This document shows positions 18,656-28,726 of a stretch of DNA of 64,000 nt, piece after piece. Every line of letters begins with the position of its first letter. Within the stretch, counting starts at the first letter, position 1. The stretch covers positions 1,736,001-1,800,000 of the forward strand of contig NC_017737.1 in NCBI RefSeq assembly GCF_000259255.1, written 5' to 3'. The stretch is from Helicobacter cetorum MIT 00-7128 (GTDB taxonomy: Bacteria; Campylobacterota; Campylobacteria; Campylobacterales; Helicobacteraceae). Position numbers and translations under genes: made by a program. The notes under the pieces are model-generated. The model did not search any database. It saw only the letters and a program-made list of their open reading frames with translations, and was not told where the DNA came from.

Positions 18656-19336
18656 ATGGGATATCAATTATTTGAATTTGAGAGTTTAGAAAGTTGCCAC
18701 AAGGCTTTAATAGAAAATTTTAAAGATTTTTTTAATGCCACTTTAAGAGAACACAACGAAGTTGCTATCGCTTTTTCTGGGGGTAAATCGCCCATTAGTT
18801 TATTGCAAAAATTGAGCGTTTTAGATTTAGAATACCAACATTGCTCGGTAAGTTTGGTAGATGAACGCATAGTAACACCAAGTTCTAATGATAGTAACAC
18901 CAAGCTACTACACGACTACTTATTACAAAATAACGCCAAAAACGCACGCTTTATCTCTCTTTTAGGCGATGATTTGGGCGATAAAAATACACTTTTAGAC
19001 TTCGCTAACAAGCATTTCAAACAGCCCCATTTAGCCATTTTAGGCATGGGGACTGATGGGCATACGGCTAGTCTCTTCCCTGAAACGAACGCCTTTTTAA
19101 ATGAAGAAAAAGAAAATATTGTCTTTACAAAACCTACAAACGCCCCTTATGAGCGACTCAGCATGTCCATTAATGCCTTAGAAAATTGCGAAAAACTTTT
19201 TTTAAGCATTAGCGGAACTGAAAAAAGAGAAGTTTTAGAAAAAGCGTTGCAAGAAAATGCCCCCTACTCTCTGCCGATTGCTAGAATTTTACACTCTAAA
19301 AAAGTTACTACGGAGATATATTATGCCAAAGACTAA
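18656..19336 (+). CDS. pgl: 6-phosphogluconolactonase
   Basis: A 226-residue lactonase of the DevB/SugAR-like family, hydrolysing 6-phosphogluconolactone. Recognisable stretches are [15 protein letters not shown] near residue 40, SLVDERIV, and the strongly conserved [14 protein letters not shown]. It is the second gene of the zwf operon; an AAAGGAA ribosome-binding site sits in the 10-base gap after zwf. Its 3' end overlaps the glk start by 14 bases. Confidence 0.93.
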   Translation: MGYQLFEFESLESCHKALIENFKDFFNATLREHNEVAIAFSGGKSPISLLQKLSVLDLEYQHCSVSLVDERIVTPSSNDSNTKLLHDYLLQNNAKNARFISLLGDDLGDKNTLLDFANKHFKQPHLAILGMGTDGHTASLFPETNAFLNEEKENIVFTKPTNAPYERLSMSINALENCEKLFLSISGTEKREVLEKALQENAPYSLPIARILHSKKVTTEIYYAKD

Positions 19337-20324
19337 AACTTACCCAAGACTATTAGCGGATATCGGTGGCACAAACGCACGCTTTGGCTTAGAAATCGCC
19401 CCACGACAAATTGAGTGCATTGAAGTCTTACAATGTAAAGATTTTGAGAGCTTAAGCGATGCAGTGCGTTTCTATCTCTCCAAATATAAAGAAAATCTTA
19501 AATTGCACCCCCTTTATGGCTCTTTTGCTGTGGCTACGCCCATTATGGGCGATTTTGTCCAAATGACTAACAACCACTGGACTTTTTCTATAGAAACCAC
19601 AAGGCAATGTTTGGGCTTAGAAAAATTGCTTGTAATCAATGATTTTGAAGCACAAGCCTATGCCATTAGTGCGATGCAAGAAAGCGATTTAGCTCAAGTG
19701 GGTGGAATCAAATGTGAAATCAACGCCCCTAAAGCCATTTTAGGGCCAGGAACTGGGCTAGGGGTAAGCACTCTTATTCATAATAGTGATGGCTCTTTAA
19801 AAGTATTGCCCGGCGAAGGGGGGCATGTGAGCTTTGCCCCTTTTGATGATTTGGAAATTTTAGTGTGGCAATACGCTCGCTCCAAATTCAATCATGTGAG
19901 TGCGGAAAGGTTTTTGAGTGGGAGTGGCTTGGTGCTGATTTATGAAGCCCTATCTAAGCGAAAGGGCATGGAAAAAGCAGCCAAGTTAAGTAAGGCTGAG
20001 CTGACCCCACAAATTATTAGCGAACGGGCTTTGAATGGGGATTATCCTTTGTGCAGATTAACTTTAGACACTTTTTGTGCGATGCTAGGCACACTAGCGG
20101 CTGATGTGGCTCTTACCTTAGGTGCTAGGGGAGGCGTGTATTTGTGTGGGGGAATCATTCCACGATTTATTGATTATTTTAAAACTTCGCCTTTTAGAGT
20201 GCGTTTTGAGACTAAGGGGCGTATGGGGGCGTTTCTAGCTTCTATTCCTGTGCATGTCGTGTTGAAAAAAACTCCCGGACTTGATGGAGCAGGCATTGCG
20301 TTAGAGAATTATTTGCTAAACTGA
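19323..20324 (+). CDS. glk: Glucokinase
   Basis: A 333-residue glucokinase phosphorylating glucose with ATP, of the bacterial Glk (hexokinase-fold) family. The phosphate-binding loop [15 protein letters not shown] is at the N-terminus; [23 protein letters not shown] and [12 protein letters not shown] complete the family pattern. I place the start at the ATG 19323 ([11 protein letters not shown]), with CGGAGA upstream, overlapping the pgl 3' end; the longer frame from 19257 would add an unlikely N-terminus. It supplies glucose-6-phosphate for zwf. Its tail overlaps the convergent MFS gene by 9 bases. Confidence 0.94.
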   Translation: MPKTKTYPRLLADIGGTNARFGLEIAPRQIECIEVLQCKDFESLSDAVRFYLSKYKENLKLHPLYGSFAVATPIMGDFVQMTNNHWTFSIETTRQCLGLEKLLVINDFEAQAYAISAMQESDLAQVGGIKCEINAPKAILGPGTGLGVSTLIHNSDGSLKVLPGEGGHVSFAPFDDLEILVWQYARSKFNHVSAERFLSGSGLVLIYEALSKRKGMEKAAKLSKAELTPQIISERALNGDYPLCRLTLDTFCAMLGTLAADVALTLGARGGVYLCGGIIPRFIDYFKTSPFRVRFETKGRMGAFLASIPVHVVLKKTPGLDGAGIALENYLLN

Positions 20325-21482
20325 AAACACCTTAGCTTTGTACAAAAAGAAAAAGAGTATTAAAAGCGTAATAGCAAAATGGGTAGTGATAATGCTTAGG
20401 GGCGAAAAATAGTGCAATTCTAAACTACTTAGTGATAAAACTAGCACAGAGACTACACGCACACAGCTTGACATCAGTGAAGAGAGCGATGAAATATTGT
20501 TTTTGGAAACAAAGCTTGAAAACTGATAGCCCAAACAATAGCTCATGTAAGTGAAAAAAGCCACCATTAACGCATACACCCCTATGAATAAATAGGGCAT
20601 GTTAGTGAGTAGTAAAGGGCTAACGCTCAATAATACCACAAGAAAACTCAAAGTGATTTTTTGACTATAGCTAGATGCTTTGAGAAAATGAACCAGTATA
20701 GAAATCACTTGAAAAGCGATGTAGAATATAAAAAGGTGTTGCTCTTTGATTCCTTGAGCCAAAAAATACGCTTGCCACATTTGAAAATGGCTCATAAAAA
20801 AGAGTGGCACAATCAAATGCCCTACTAACAAAATTTTAAGCTTGGGATTGTCTCTAAGCTCTTTAAGACTGCTTTTGACCTGCTCTTTGAGTAAGCTCAA
20901 ACTCTTTTGATTTTTAGGAGTAACTTTATTTTCCTTAAAATAAAAGATGACGACTAACATGCATAATAGCACTAATAAAATCGCCACCATATACATGCTT
21001 GCATGCATTTTTGAATACAAAAACGAGCCAAAAGAACTCCCTATAATCATGCTTAAATAAGTGATTTGATTATTTCTAGCTAAAAATTTGGATAAATCTT
21101 GCTTGTTCTCTTTAATATCTGTAATGAGTGTGGCTTCAATAGTGCCACTATTACAAGCGTTAGCGATGCCATAAAACCCCCATGCTAAAAGCATGAGCAT
21201 AAAGCTATCAAAAAATAGCACGCAACAAAAACTAGCGATTAAAAAGAGATTAGAAAAGAGAAACAAAAATTTCTTACTCATCAAATCTGCTAAAACACCA
21301 CTTGGATATTCAGCCACTAACACACAGAAGCTAAAAAAGGACTGCATGAGTAAAATTTCACTCAAACTTAGTCCCTTAGAAAGCAATAAAGGGGTCAAAA
21401 TCGCATGCGGCAAGCTCTGTGCTAGAGTTAAGAGAAAATTCGCCCCATAGTAAGCTAAAATGTTTTTTCTTAAAGTTTTCAT
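20316..21482 (-). CDS. MFS transporter (TetA(P)-like drug efflux family)
   Basis: A 388-residue major-facilitator protein with about 11-12 hydrophobic helices. Features: [19 protein letters not shown] in the loop between helices 2 and 3 (the family GxLaDrxGrkxxl motif) and a positively charged central loop. The H. pylori gene beside pgi (HP1165) is annotated as a tetracycline-resistance-like MFS, and position and size agree. The transported substrate cannot be read from the sequence. A short decayed copy of this gene's 5' end sits immediately upstream of pgi at 23826-23892. Confidence 0.82.
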   Translation of the reverse strand: MKTLRKNILAYYGANFLLTLAQSLPHAILTPLLLSKGLSLSEILLMQSFFSFCVLVAEYPSGVLADLMSKKFLFLFSNLFLIASFCCVLFFDSFMLMLLAWGFYGIANACNSGTIEATLITDIKENKQDLSKFLARNNQITYLSMIIGSSFGSFLYSKMHASMYMVAILLVLLCMLVVIFYFKENKVTPKNQKSLSLLKEQVKSSLKELRDNPKLKILLVGHLIVPLFFMSHFQMWQAYFLAQGIKEQHLFIFYIAFQVISILVHFLKASSYSQKITLSFLVVLLSVSPLLLTNMPYLFIGVYALMVAFFTYMSYCLGYQFSSFVSKNNISSLSSLMSSCVRVVSVLVLSLSSLELHYFSPLSIITTHFAITLLILFFFLYKAKVFSV

Positions 21483-21708
21483 TTGAGAATTATAGTAAAA
21501 GCATTGAGTTTTAATTATTATTACAGCAAATTATCTTAAAAAATATTTTTCCAATCATTACAAAAACGATGCAAAAGACAATAAAAGCTTAGTATATAAT
21601 ATATTTATTAAAAAGAGGTTTTCTATCGTTAAACTTGATGTAAATAATGCTTAGTAGCGCTTTACTCTCAATTCTAAGATTAAGACACTACCAAGCAAGG
21701 CTTAATTT

Positions 21709-23694
21709 TTAGATTTTTAATGAGCCAATGCTTTTCTTGCTTGATTTTTTTAAACGACCTCTAATCAATAAAATAATACTTAATAAAATAAAGGCTCCAC
21801 AAGCAAATACGGCAATTTTTAATGCTAAGAATTTATAACTCGCATAGCCTAACTCTGAGGCTTTTTGATGATAATAATTAGCAAGCTTTTGACTCCTAAA
21901 GAAAAAATATGTTGCTAAATTATCACAGCTAAGGGCATTGCCTAACTCACAAGCTCTTTTATAAAGAGCGATAGTTGTTTTGGAATCTTTGGCCACACCT
22001 TGTGCGTTATCATACATACTTGCTAGAGAGTAGCACCCATTATCACTGCCCAAATCACAAGATTGCTTATAAAGCTTAAGTGCTAGAGCATTATCCTTTG
22101 CTACGCCTTGTCCTTGAGCATACATAAGTCCCAAATTATTACAACCTATAGGGCTTTTTAGCTCACAGCCTCTTGCATAAAGTGCTATAGCTTGTTGCAT
22201 ATCTTTTGCTACACTTTGAGCCTTTTCATACATAGAGCCCAAACTAGCGCAACCATAACCATTATTTAAACTACAAGCCTTTTTATAGAGCATAAAAGCT
22301 TGTTCTAAATCAATTTCTACTTCTTGCCCCCTTTGATACGCATACCCTAATTGATAACAACCATCGCCACTATTTAAATCACATGCTTTCTTGTAGAATG
22401 TAAGAGCAAGTTTATTATCTTCATTTACGCCCTCACCCCTATCATACATAGCCCCAATATTCAAGCAACCACCTCTATAGCCCAAATCACAAGAGGCCTT
22501 ATAGAAAGCAAAAGCAAGCTTATCATCTTTATTCACGCCTTGAGCTAAACTATACATAGCGCCTACATTATAGCAACCAATAGCATTTTCTAAATCGCAT
22601 GCTTTTTGATAAAAAGCTAAAGCTTGTTTATAGTCTTTGCTAACTTTATACCCCTCTTCTGCTTTTTCATAAATAACACCTAGGCTATTACACCCCTCAC
22701 TATTTCCTAAATCACAAGCTTTTCTATAAAGAGCAAATGCGAGTCTTAAATCCTTAGCAATCCCAAACCCATTATCATAAAAAGAGCCCAATCTATAACA
22801 AGCGCTACCCACATAGCCATCTTCTAAACTACATGCTTTTTTATAAAGTTTAAGCGCTTTTGAATAGTCCTTGGTTACTACTTCACCAAATTCATGCATA
22901 CGACCTAAGTAATAGCAAGCATAAAGGTCATTTAACTCACATGCTTTTTGATAAGAAGTAAGGGCTAATTGCAAATTCTTATTTACGCCTTGTCCCCAAT
23001 AATACGAAGAACCCAGATTACGACAGCCACTATCACTATTCAACTCACATGCTTTTTTATAAAAATTAAAAGCAAGTTTATTATCTTTTTCAATACCTTG
23101 TCCCATGCTATAAATAAGACCTACCTCATAACATGACGCACCATTTTTCAAATCACATTCTTTTTGATAAAGAGCAAAAGCCTTTTGATGTAATTCAAGA
23201 GCCATTTTAGAATCTTTAGCTACTTCTTGCCCCTTTTCATACATATTGGCTAAATAATCACAGCTCTTGGGATACTCTAAATCACACCCTTTTTGATGAA
23301 TCTTGAATGCTTGCTTATAGTCTTTAATATCACTCATAAAATTATATGCAAAACCAGCCTCATAACAACCTTGCTTATTCCCTAATTCACAAGCTTGCTT
23401 ATAAAATTCAGTAATTTGTTTGGCTGAATTGGTTTTGTCCTTATTAGTTGCCTTGAGATATTTAGGATAAATTTTTCCTAATTGATAACACCCCTTATCA
23501 TTCTTTGAATCACACGCTTGCTTAAAAAGATTAAAAGCTTGTTTATAGTCCTTGCTTTTAAGCGCTTTTTGAGCTTTTTCATACACAGGCGTTTTGTCTT
23601 TATGTGAAGTTTGTGCTAGTGCCACATTCACACATAAAATCCCTAGCATTAATGTTTTTAATAATGCTTTATAAGCATCAACTTTTTTCAACAT
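21709..23694 (-). CDS. Sel1/Hcp-type cysteine-rich repeat protein with C-terminal membrane anchor
   Basis: A 661-residue protein built of about 15 tandem 36-residue Sel1-like repeats (pattern A..(Y/F)..AC.L....GC..LG..Y..G.....D), each with the two Cys that form the intra-repeat disulfide in Helicobacter Hcp proteins. It has a signal peptide (cleavage near ALAQ) and, unlike typical secreted HcpA-E, a C-terminal membrane helix (about 627-645) followed by a Lys/Arg-rich tail, so it should be anchored with the repeats outside the cytoplasm. Hcp proteins bind host or cell-wall ligands and are immunogenic; the ligand here is unknown. It lies between the MFS gene and pgi. Confidence 0.85.
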   Translation of the reverse strand: MLKKVDAYKALLKTLMLGILCVNVALAQTSHKDKTPVYEKAQKALKSKDYKQAFNLFKQACDSKNDKGCYQLGKIYPKYLKATNKDKTNSAKQITEFYKQACELGNKQGCYEAGFAYNFMSDIKDYKQAFKIHQKGCDLEYPKSCDYLANMYEKGQEVAKDSKMALELHQKAFALYQKECDLKNGASCYEVGLIYSMGQGIEKDNKLAFNFYKKACELNSDSGCRNLGSSYYWGQGVNKNLQLALTSYQKACELNDLYACYYLGRMHEFGEVVTKDYSKALKLYKKACSLEDGYVGSACYRLGSFYDNGFGIAKDLRLAFALYRKACDLGNSEGCNSLGVIYEKAEEGYKVSKDYKQALAFYQKACDLENAIGCYNVGAMYSLAQGVNKDDKLAFAFYKASCDLGYRGGCLNIGAMYDRGEGVNEDNKLALTFYKKACDLNSGDGCYQLGYAYQRGQEVEIDLEQAFMLYKKACSLNNGYGCASLGSMYEKAQSVAKDMQQAIALYARGCELKSPIGCNNLGLMYAQGQGVAKDNALALKLYKQSCDLGSDNGCYSLASMYDNAQGVAKDSKTTIALYKRACELGNALSCDNLATYFFFRSQKLANYYHQKASELGYASYKFLALKIAVFACGAFILLSIILLIRGRLKKSSKKSIGSLKI

Positions 23695-23825
23695 AGCATC
23701 CCTTTACATTTAGATGAAATCAATAAAAATAGCATATGAATTTTAGCAAGTTTTTAACTATTATCATGCGTATTGCAGAAACTTATCTAAAGATAAAACT
23801 AATCTTTAAGCACTTTTAAGCCAAT

Positions 23826-23892
23826 CAATAAGAGAAAATTCACCCCATAGCAAATTAAAATGTTTCTTTATGGGGCTTTCATTGGGAAATTA
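23826..23892 (-). pseudogene. Relic of an MFS gene 5' end upstream of pgi
   Basis: The run AAGAGAAAATTC.CCCCATAG.AA..TAAAATGTTT matches 21429-21480, the 5' end of the intact MFS gene, in the same orientation. On the minus strand it still reads RNILICYGVNFLLLI, against [15 protein letters not shown] in the intact protein. The start region is frameshifted (ATG AAA GCC CCA TAA). It is too short to function. Confidence 0.7.
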
Positions 23893-23947
23893 TAATTAGA
23901 ACCTTTTTATAATAATCGCTAAAGCAATTTATATCAAGGGATACTCA

Positions 23948-25594
23948 ATGCTCACACAATTAAAAACTTATCCAAAATTACTCAAGCATTATGAAGAGTT
24001 CAAAGAAGTTTGCATGCGTGATTTGTTTCTCAAAGATAAAGAGAGAGCGAGCCGCTATTTTGTGCAATTTGGTGGCTTAAGTTTAGATTATTCTAAAAAT
24101 CGCTTGAATGATACAACCTTAAAGCTTTTATTTGAACTAGCCAATGATTGCTGTTTGAAAGAAAAAATTGAAGAGATGTTTAAGGGCGAAAAAATCAACA
24201 CCACCGAAAAGAGAGCTGTTTTACACACCGCATTAAGAAGTTTGAATGATACAGAAATCTTACTAGATAATATGGAAGTGTTAAAAAGTGTTAGAAATGT
24301 TTTAAAACGCATGCGAGCCTTTAGCGATAGCGTGCGAAGTGGTAAAAGACTAGGCTATACCAATCAAATCATTACCGATATTGTCAATATCGGTATAGGG
24401 GGGTCGGATTTAGGGGCATTAATGATTTGCACCGCCCTAAAACGCTACGCCCACCCACGATTAAACATGCATTTTGTTTCTAATGTAGATGGCACACAGA
24501 TTTTAGATGTTTTAGACAAACTCAATCCTGCAAGCACGCTTTTTATTGTGGCTTCTAAGACTTTTTCTACCCAAGAAACTCTAACCAACGCCCTAACAGC
24601 TAGGAAGTGGTTTGTAGAAAGAAGTGGCGATGAAAAATATATCGCTAAACACTTTGTGGCGGTCTCTACTAATAAAGAAGCGGTGCAACAATTTGGCATT
24701 GATGAAGATAATATGTTTGAATTTTGGGATTTTGTAGGGGGGCGTTATAGCTTGTGGTCTGCTATAGGATTGTCTATTATGATTTATTTGGGGAAGAAAA
24801 ATTTTAACGCCCTTTTAAAAGGGGCGTATTTAATGGACGAGCATTTTAGAAACGCCCCTTTTGAAAGCAATTTGCCTGTTTTGATGGGCTTAATTGGCGT
24901 GTGGTATATCAATTTCTTTAAATCAAAGAGCCATTTAATCGCCCCTTATGACCAATATTTAAGGCATTTTCCTAAGTTTATCCAACAACTTGATATGGAG
25001 AGCAATGGAAAACGCATTACCAAAAAAGGCGAAGTAGTCAATTATGACACTTGCCCTATTGTTTGGGGCGATATAGGAATCAACGCCCAACACGCTTTTT
25101 TCCAGCTCTTACACCAAGGCACGCATTTAACGCCCATTGATTTTATCGCCTCATTAAACAAAAAAGGTAATGCTAAAGGGCATCATGAAATTTTATTCAG
25201 CAATGTTTTAGCTCAAGCTCAAGCTTTCATGAAAGGTAAGAGTTACGAAGAGGCGTTTGGCGAATTGCTTTCAAAAGGTTTAGACAAAGATGAAGCTAAG
25301 AGCCTAGCCAAACACAGAGAATTTTCTGGCAATCGCCCCTCTAATATCCTTTTGTTAGAAGAGATTTCACCAAGCAACATGGGGGCATTGGTGGCTCTTT
25401 ATGAGCATAAGGTCTTTGTGCAAGGGGTTATTTGGGATATCAATAGCTTTGACCAATGGGGTGTAGAACTAGGCAAAGAGTTAGCGGTGCCAATTTTACA
25501 AGAATTAGAAGGGCATAAGAGCAACGCTTATTTTGACAGCTCTACCAAGCATTTAATAGAATTGTATAAAGAGTATAACAACACCAAGAACTAA
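23948..25594 (+). CDS. pgi: Glucose-6-phosphate isomerase
   Basis: A 548-residue phosphoglucose isomerase interconverting glucose-6-phosphate and fructose-6-phosphate. Signatures: [13 protein letters not shown], the sugar-phosphate loop SKTFSTQET, the PGI motif [28 protein letters not shown], and [11 protein letters not shown]. The length is standard. AAGGGATACTC precedes the ATG. A hairpin overlapping the 3' end closes the unit. It completes the sugar-phosphate set with glk and zwf in this region. Confidence 0.96.
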   Translation: MLTQLKTYPKLLKHYEEFKEVCMRDLFLKDKERASRYFVQFGGLSLDYSKNRLNDTTLKLLFELANDCCLKEKIEEMFKGEKINTTEKRAVLHTALRSLNDTEILLDNMEVLKSVRNVLKRMRAFSDSVRSGKRLGYTNQIITDIVNIGIGGSDLGALMICTALKRYAHPRLNMHFVSNVDGTQILDVLDKLNPASTLFIVASKTFSTQETLTNALTARKWFVERSGDEKYIAKHFVAVSTNKEAVQQFGIDEDNMFEFWDFVGGRYSLWSAIGLSIMIYLGKKNFNALLKGAYLMDEHFRNAPFESNLPVLMGLIGVWYINFFKSKSHLIAPYDQYLRHFPKFIQQLDMESNGKRITKKGEVVNYDTCPIVWGDIGINAQHAFFQLLHQGTHLTPIDFIASLNKKGNAKGHHEILFSNVLAQAQAFMKGKSYEEAFGELLSKGLDKDEAKSLAKHREFSGNRPSNILLLEEISPSNMGALVALYEHKVFVQGVIWDINSFDQWGVELGKELAVPILQELEGHKSNAYFDSSTKHLIELYKEYNNTKN

Positions 25595-25612
25595 CACTTT
25601 TTGAAGTGTTAG
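25591..25612 (+). terminator. Terminator after pgi
   Basis: CTAACACTT (25591-25599) pairs with AAGTGTTAG (25604-25612), a perfect 9-bp stem with a four-base loop that includes the pgi stop codon. A T-run follows a few bases later (AATTTTTTAAT). Confidence 0.65.
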
Positions 25613-26067
25613 AACCCCCTAATTTTTTAATAATCCAATAGAGAACCAATAAAAAATCCTTAGACTAAAGATTTAAAAAAATATTTAAACCAAAAGAAGT
25701 TCTTTATTAATATGGTTGGTATTAGTTCTATATTATCTAAATCTATTTAGCAGCATGTAATCAGGTCATACAAATATAAAATCAGACTATTTTGGTATCC
25801 AAACTATCAACAATCAACACAGAATAATCAGCATAGATATTTAAAAAATAATTAAAACTTAGTAGCAAAGCAACTTAAATACTTTGATATAATTATCCTA
25901 TCCACCATGATGACATTTGTGATTTTTTCAAAGAAAGGATAAGAAGTAGTATTGATTCAACATAAAATGGTGGAAAAGTTAGTTTTAAGTAAAAACATTT
26001 CTCAAAAAAAATAATACTCTAAAAGGGATAAAAATATGAAACAATATATAAGAGTCTTAGTAAAATA
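25613..26067 (+). promoter_or_regulatory. Spacer and promoter region of the restriction-modification cassette
   Basis: About 450 AT-rich bases with no convincing gene in the first 400. A consensus -10 TATAAT lies at 25888-25893 (TTTGATATAATTATCC), a likely promoter for the modification genes. AAAAGGGATA at about 26021-26030 precedes a tiny reading frame, ATG 26036 to TAA 26068 (product MKQYIRVLVK). Its stop overlaps the methyltransferase ATG (TAATG), so it may be a translational-coupling leader. Confidence 0.5.
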
Positions 26068-26994
26068 ATGTTGTTTAAATTAATCAACCAAGTGTTAGAT
26101 AGCACTAAATTTGTTCCCTATCTAAAAGAAGAGATAAAAGGAATTCTGCCAAATTTTAGAGTAAACACCAATACTTCTATGCCCATTAGTATAAGTGAAT
26201 TTCTAAAAGCTACTAATCAAGTTTATGAAAAAATAGATAAGAAAATACTTGGGGCTTATTACACCCCCAATGATGTTTGTCGTTTTATTATTGAGCAAAT
26301 GGTGTTAAAAGATAATGATTTATTGCAAAAAAATATCTTAGACCCTACTTGTGGGAATGGGGAATTTTTATTGGCCTATTTTCAATTTATTAAAGAAAAC
26401 AATTATTTAAAAACAGATAAGCAAATTTTAGAATACTTACATGCAATATATGGAAACGATATTAAAAAAGAAGCTTTAGAAGTCTCTAAAATAAGACTAT
26501 TGTTTTATACATTTTCTATCTTAAAAAATAAGGAAAATATTAAAGGAGTTGCTAAAATTCTTAATGCCAATTTTTATAATTTTGATGCCATTAATGACTT
26601 GAATAAAGTCAATAAATTATTTGATTATATTATTGGTAATCCACCCTATATTGAAGCTAACCAATCAAAAATAGCTCCAAAAGAAAAAATGGGAAATGTG
26701 TATACCAATGTGTTAAAAAATTCTATGTTGCTTTTAAAAGAAAATGCTTATCTTTCTTTTGTGATACCGATTTCTTATGCCTCCACACCTAGAATGAAAA
26801 TTTTAAGAGAACATGTCAAAAATAATAGTGCTAAACAGATTTTATATCATTTTGCTGATAGGCCTAGTTCATTGTTTATAGCACACCAAAAATTAAGCAT
26901 ACTTATTTTAAAAAAAAAGAACCTAGCAAAAAGCATAAAATTTACAGCTCTAAATACTTGTATTGGTATAAAGAAGAAAGAAAGGATTTATTAA
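26068..26994 (+). CDS. DNA adenine-type methyltransferase, N-terminal part (frame broken at A9)
   Basis: The catalytic half of a gamma-class N6-adenine (or N4-cytosine) methyltransferase, 308 residues before a premature stop. Visible: LGAYYTPNDVC, SAM-binding motif I as DPTCGNGEFLL (Asp92), and the catalytic IIGNPPYIEA (Asn191-Pro-Pro-Tyr). After the A9 run at 26910-26918 the product becomes KSIKFTALNTCIGIKKK and stops, while the natural continuation lies in another frame and forms the next entry. One extra A would join them into a protein of about 508 residues. This is the first gene of a cassette with a C5 methyltransferase and McrB/McrC-like restriction genes. It is either phase-variable (off here) or disrupted. 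Confidence 0.8.
   Translation: MLFKLINQVLDSTKFVPYLKEEIKGILPNFRVNTNTSMPISISEFLKATNQVYEKIDKKILGAYYTPNDVCRFIIEQMVLKDNDLLQKNILDPTCGNGEFLLAYFQFIKENNYLKTDKQILEYLHAIYGNDIKKEALEVSKIRLLFYTFSILKNKENIKGVAKILNANFYNFDAINDLNKVNKLFDYIIGNPPYIEANQSKIAPKEKMGNVYTNVLKNSMLLLKENAYLSFVIPISYASTPRMKILREHVKNNSAKQILYHFADRPSSLFIAHQKLSILILKKKNLAKSIKFTALNTCIGIKKKERIY
26910..26918 (+). repeat. A9 homopolymer splitting the methyltransferase gene
   Basis: Nine A residues. With nine, the frame ends at 26994; with ten, reading passes into EPSKKHKIYSSKYLYWYKEE and on to the stop at 27593. This is a candidate slippage switch. A homopolymer sequencing error is the alternative explanation. Confidence 0.65.
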
Positions 26995-27593
26995 GTAATG
27001 TTTCAATAGTAGAAGTCAATGACACTTTAGAGTTTATCCCAAAAATTGGCTCACCATTAGAAAAAAATATCTTGCAGAAAATATCTGACAATAACCAAAA
27101 AAGCCTTTTAGACTTGCTAAAAAAAGATAAAAACAAAGCTAATCTATTTTTAAGCTCAAGGGCGACTTTTTGGATTAAATGTTTTAGAAAAAATAAAGAA
27201 AGCAATGAATATGCCCACTATTATACCAATGAACCTGATTTTATATTTTGCTTATTTAATTCATCATTATTTTTTTGGTATTGGAGTGTCGTTTCTGATG
27301 GGTGGCATATCACCAATAAAGAACTTAAATATTTTACTATCAACAAGATAGAATTTACCCCTATTTTTAAAAATTTAGCTAATGAGTTAGAAAGAAAGTT
27401 AGAGAAAACAAAAAAATTCATAGGCACTAAGCAAACACAATATGAATACAAGCATAAAGAATGTAAAAAGATTATTGATAAAATAGATGATAATTTAGCC
27501 AATATCTACAAACTCAACGATAAAGAAATTAGCTACATTAAAAATTTCGCCTATAATTATAGAATGAGTAAGGGGGCTGTTTGCAACCATTAA
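26958..27593 (+). CDS. DNA methyltransferase, C-terminal part (target-recognition region)
   Basis: A 211-residue frame continuing the methyltransferase above in a different phase. It contains no catalytic motif. It reads as the C-terminal substrate-recognition half: WIKCFRKNKESNEYAHYYTNEPDFIFCLFNSSL, SDGWHITNKELKYF, and a terminal coiled helix. These resemble the distal ends of Eco57I/TaqI-type methyltransferases. The sequence upstream in the same frame (from 26919) stays open and sensible, which supports a recent single-base frameshift over an independent gene. The 3' end overlaps the C5 methyltransferase start by 13 bases. Confidence 0.7.
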   Translation: MYWYKEERKDLLSNVSIVEVNDTLEFIPKIGSPLEKNILQKISDNNQKSLLDLLKKDKNKANLFLSSRATFWIKCFRKNKESNEYAHYYTNEPDFIFCLFNSSLFFWYWSVVSDGWHITNKELKYFTINKIEFTPIFKNLANELERKLEKTKKFIGTKQTQYEYKHKECKKIIDKIDDNLANIYKLNDKEISYIKNFAYNYRMSKGAVCNH

Positions 27594-28726
27594 AAGTATT
27601 AGATTTATTTGCAGGAGTTGGAGGGTTTTCAAAAGGCTTTGAGAATGCAAATTTTAATATTGTTTTAGCAAATGAAATAGATAAAGAGATTGCTTATTCC
27701 TATAAGGAAAACCATAAAAATACAATTATGATAGATAGTGATATCAATGATTTTTTAAAGCATTATCACAATCTAGAAACTAAAGACAAAGAGAAATGTA
27801 AAGATATTGATGTAATTATTGGGGGTAGTCCTTGTCAAGGTTTTAGCATGGCAGGAGCTAGAATTAGACAAAACAAGCAAGATTGCTTTATTGATGATAA
27901 AAGAAATTATCTATTTAGAAAATATTTTGAAGTTATCCAAGCATTTGAACCAAAATTTTTTGTTTTTGAGAATGTTGTTGGATTAGCTAGTATGAATAAG
28001 GGAGCGATTTTACAAGAAATAGAAAGCTTATTTTCTAATGGCAATAACTTTAAACAAGGCAAATACTACCTATATAAAAAAGTGTTTGAAGTTAATAAAA
28101 TTGGTGTGCCTCAAAATAGAAAAAGATTGATTATTTTAGGCTCTAAAACCCCATTTAATGGAGAAGAGATGATAAAAAAAGTTAGGCAAAAAAATTCTAA
28201 ATTTAATCAATCAAATACTATTAAAGATGCCATTAGTGATTTGGCATTTAAAACAAATAAATTATACATTGACAAACAACAATATCTTAAAAAATCTGCT
28301 TCAAACTATCAAAAAGAAATGCGTTTTATGTCAAATGTTATCTATAATCACACCCTTTTTAATCATAAGAAAATTGCCCTAGAAAGAATGCAACACATTA
28401 AGCAAGGGCAAAACTACAAAGATTTAAAAGAAAAAGATATGATTAAATCCGTGCATAGTGGAGCTTATGGTCGCTTAGAATACAATAAACAAGCCGTAAC
28501 GATTACAACTAGATTTGATACCCCATCAGCAGGCAGATTTATACACCCCTTATTTGATAGAACTATTACCATAAGAGAAGCAGCACGATTGCAAAGCTTT
28601 AGAGATGATTTTATTTTTTATGGTAGCAAGACCTCTATTTGTAAGCAAATTGGCAATGCAGTGCCACCTTATTTAGGGGAATTTTTAGGTTTAATGATTA
28701 AGGAAATTATACATGAATGTAGATAA
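27581..28726 (+). CDS. C5-cytosine DNA methyltransferase
   Basis: An intact 381-residue Dcm-type enzyme that methylates cytosine at C5. All main motifs are readable in order: I (LDLFAGVGGFSKGF), IV with the catalytic Cys85 (GGSPCQGFSMAG), VI (FVFENVVGL), VIII (QNRKRLIILG), a target-recognition region, and IX-X (REAARLQSF, QIGNAVPPYLG). The start is a TTG at 27581 inside the end of the preceding gene. Its stop overlaps the ATG of the McrB-like gene at 28713, so the cassette is a tight operon. The recognition sequence cannot be predicted. Confidence 0.92.
   Translation: MQPLKVLDLFAGVGGFSKGFENANFNIVLANEIDKEIAYSYKENHKNTIMIDSDINDFLKHYHNLETKDKEKCKDIDVIIGGSPCQGFSMAGARIRQNKQDCFIDDKRNYLFRKYFEVIQAFEPKFFVFENVVGLASMNKGAILQEIESLFSNGNNFKQGKYYLYKKVFEVNKIGVPQNRKRLIILGSKTPFNGEEMIKKVRQKNSKFNQSNTIKDAISDLAFKTNKLYIDKQQYLKKSASNYQKEMRFMSNVIYNHTLFNHKKIALERMQHIKQGQNYKDLKEKDMIKSVHSGAYGRLEYNKQAVTITTRFDTPSAGRFIHPLFDRTITIREAARLQSFRDDFIFYGSKTSICKQIGNAVPPYLGEFLGLMIKEIIHECR

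Noticed and set aside
25613-26035. Possible CRISPR or RNA gene in the spacer after pgi
   Set aside because: No regular repeats, no tRNA-like or other stable folded element could be recognised; only a promoter-like TATAAT.
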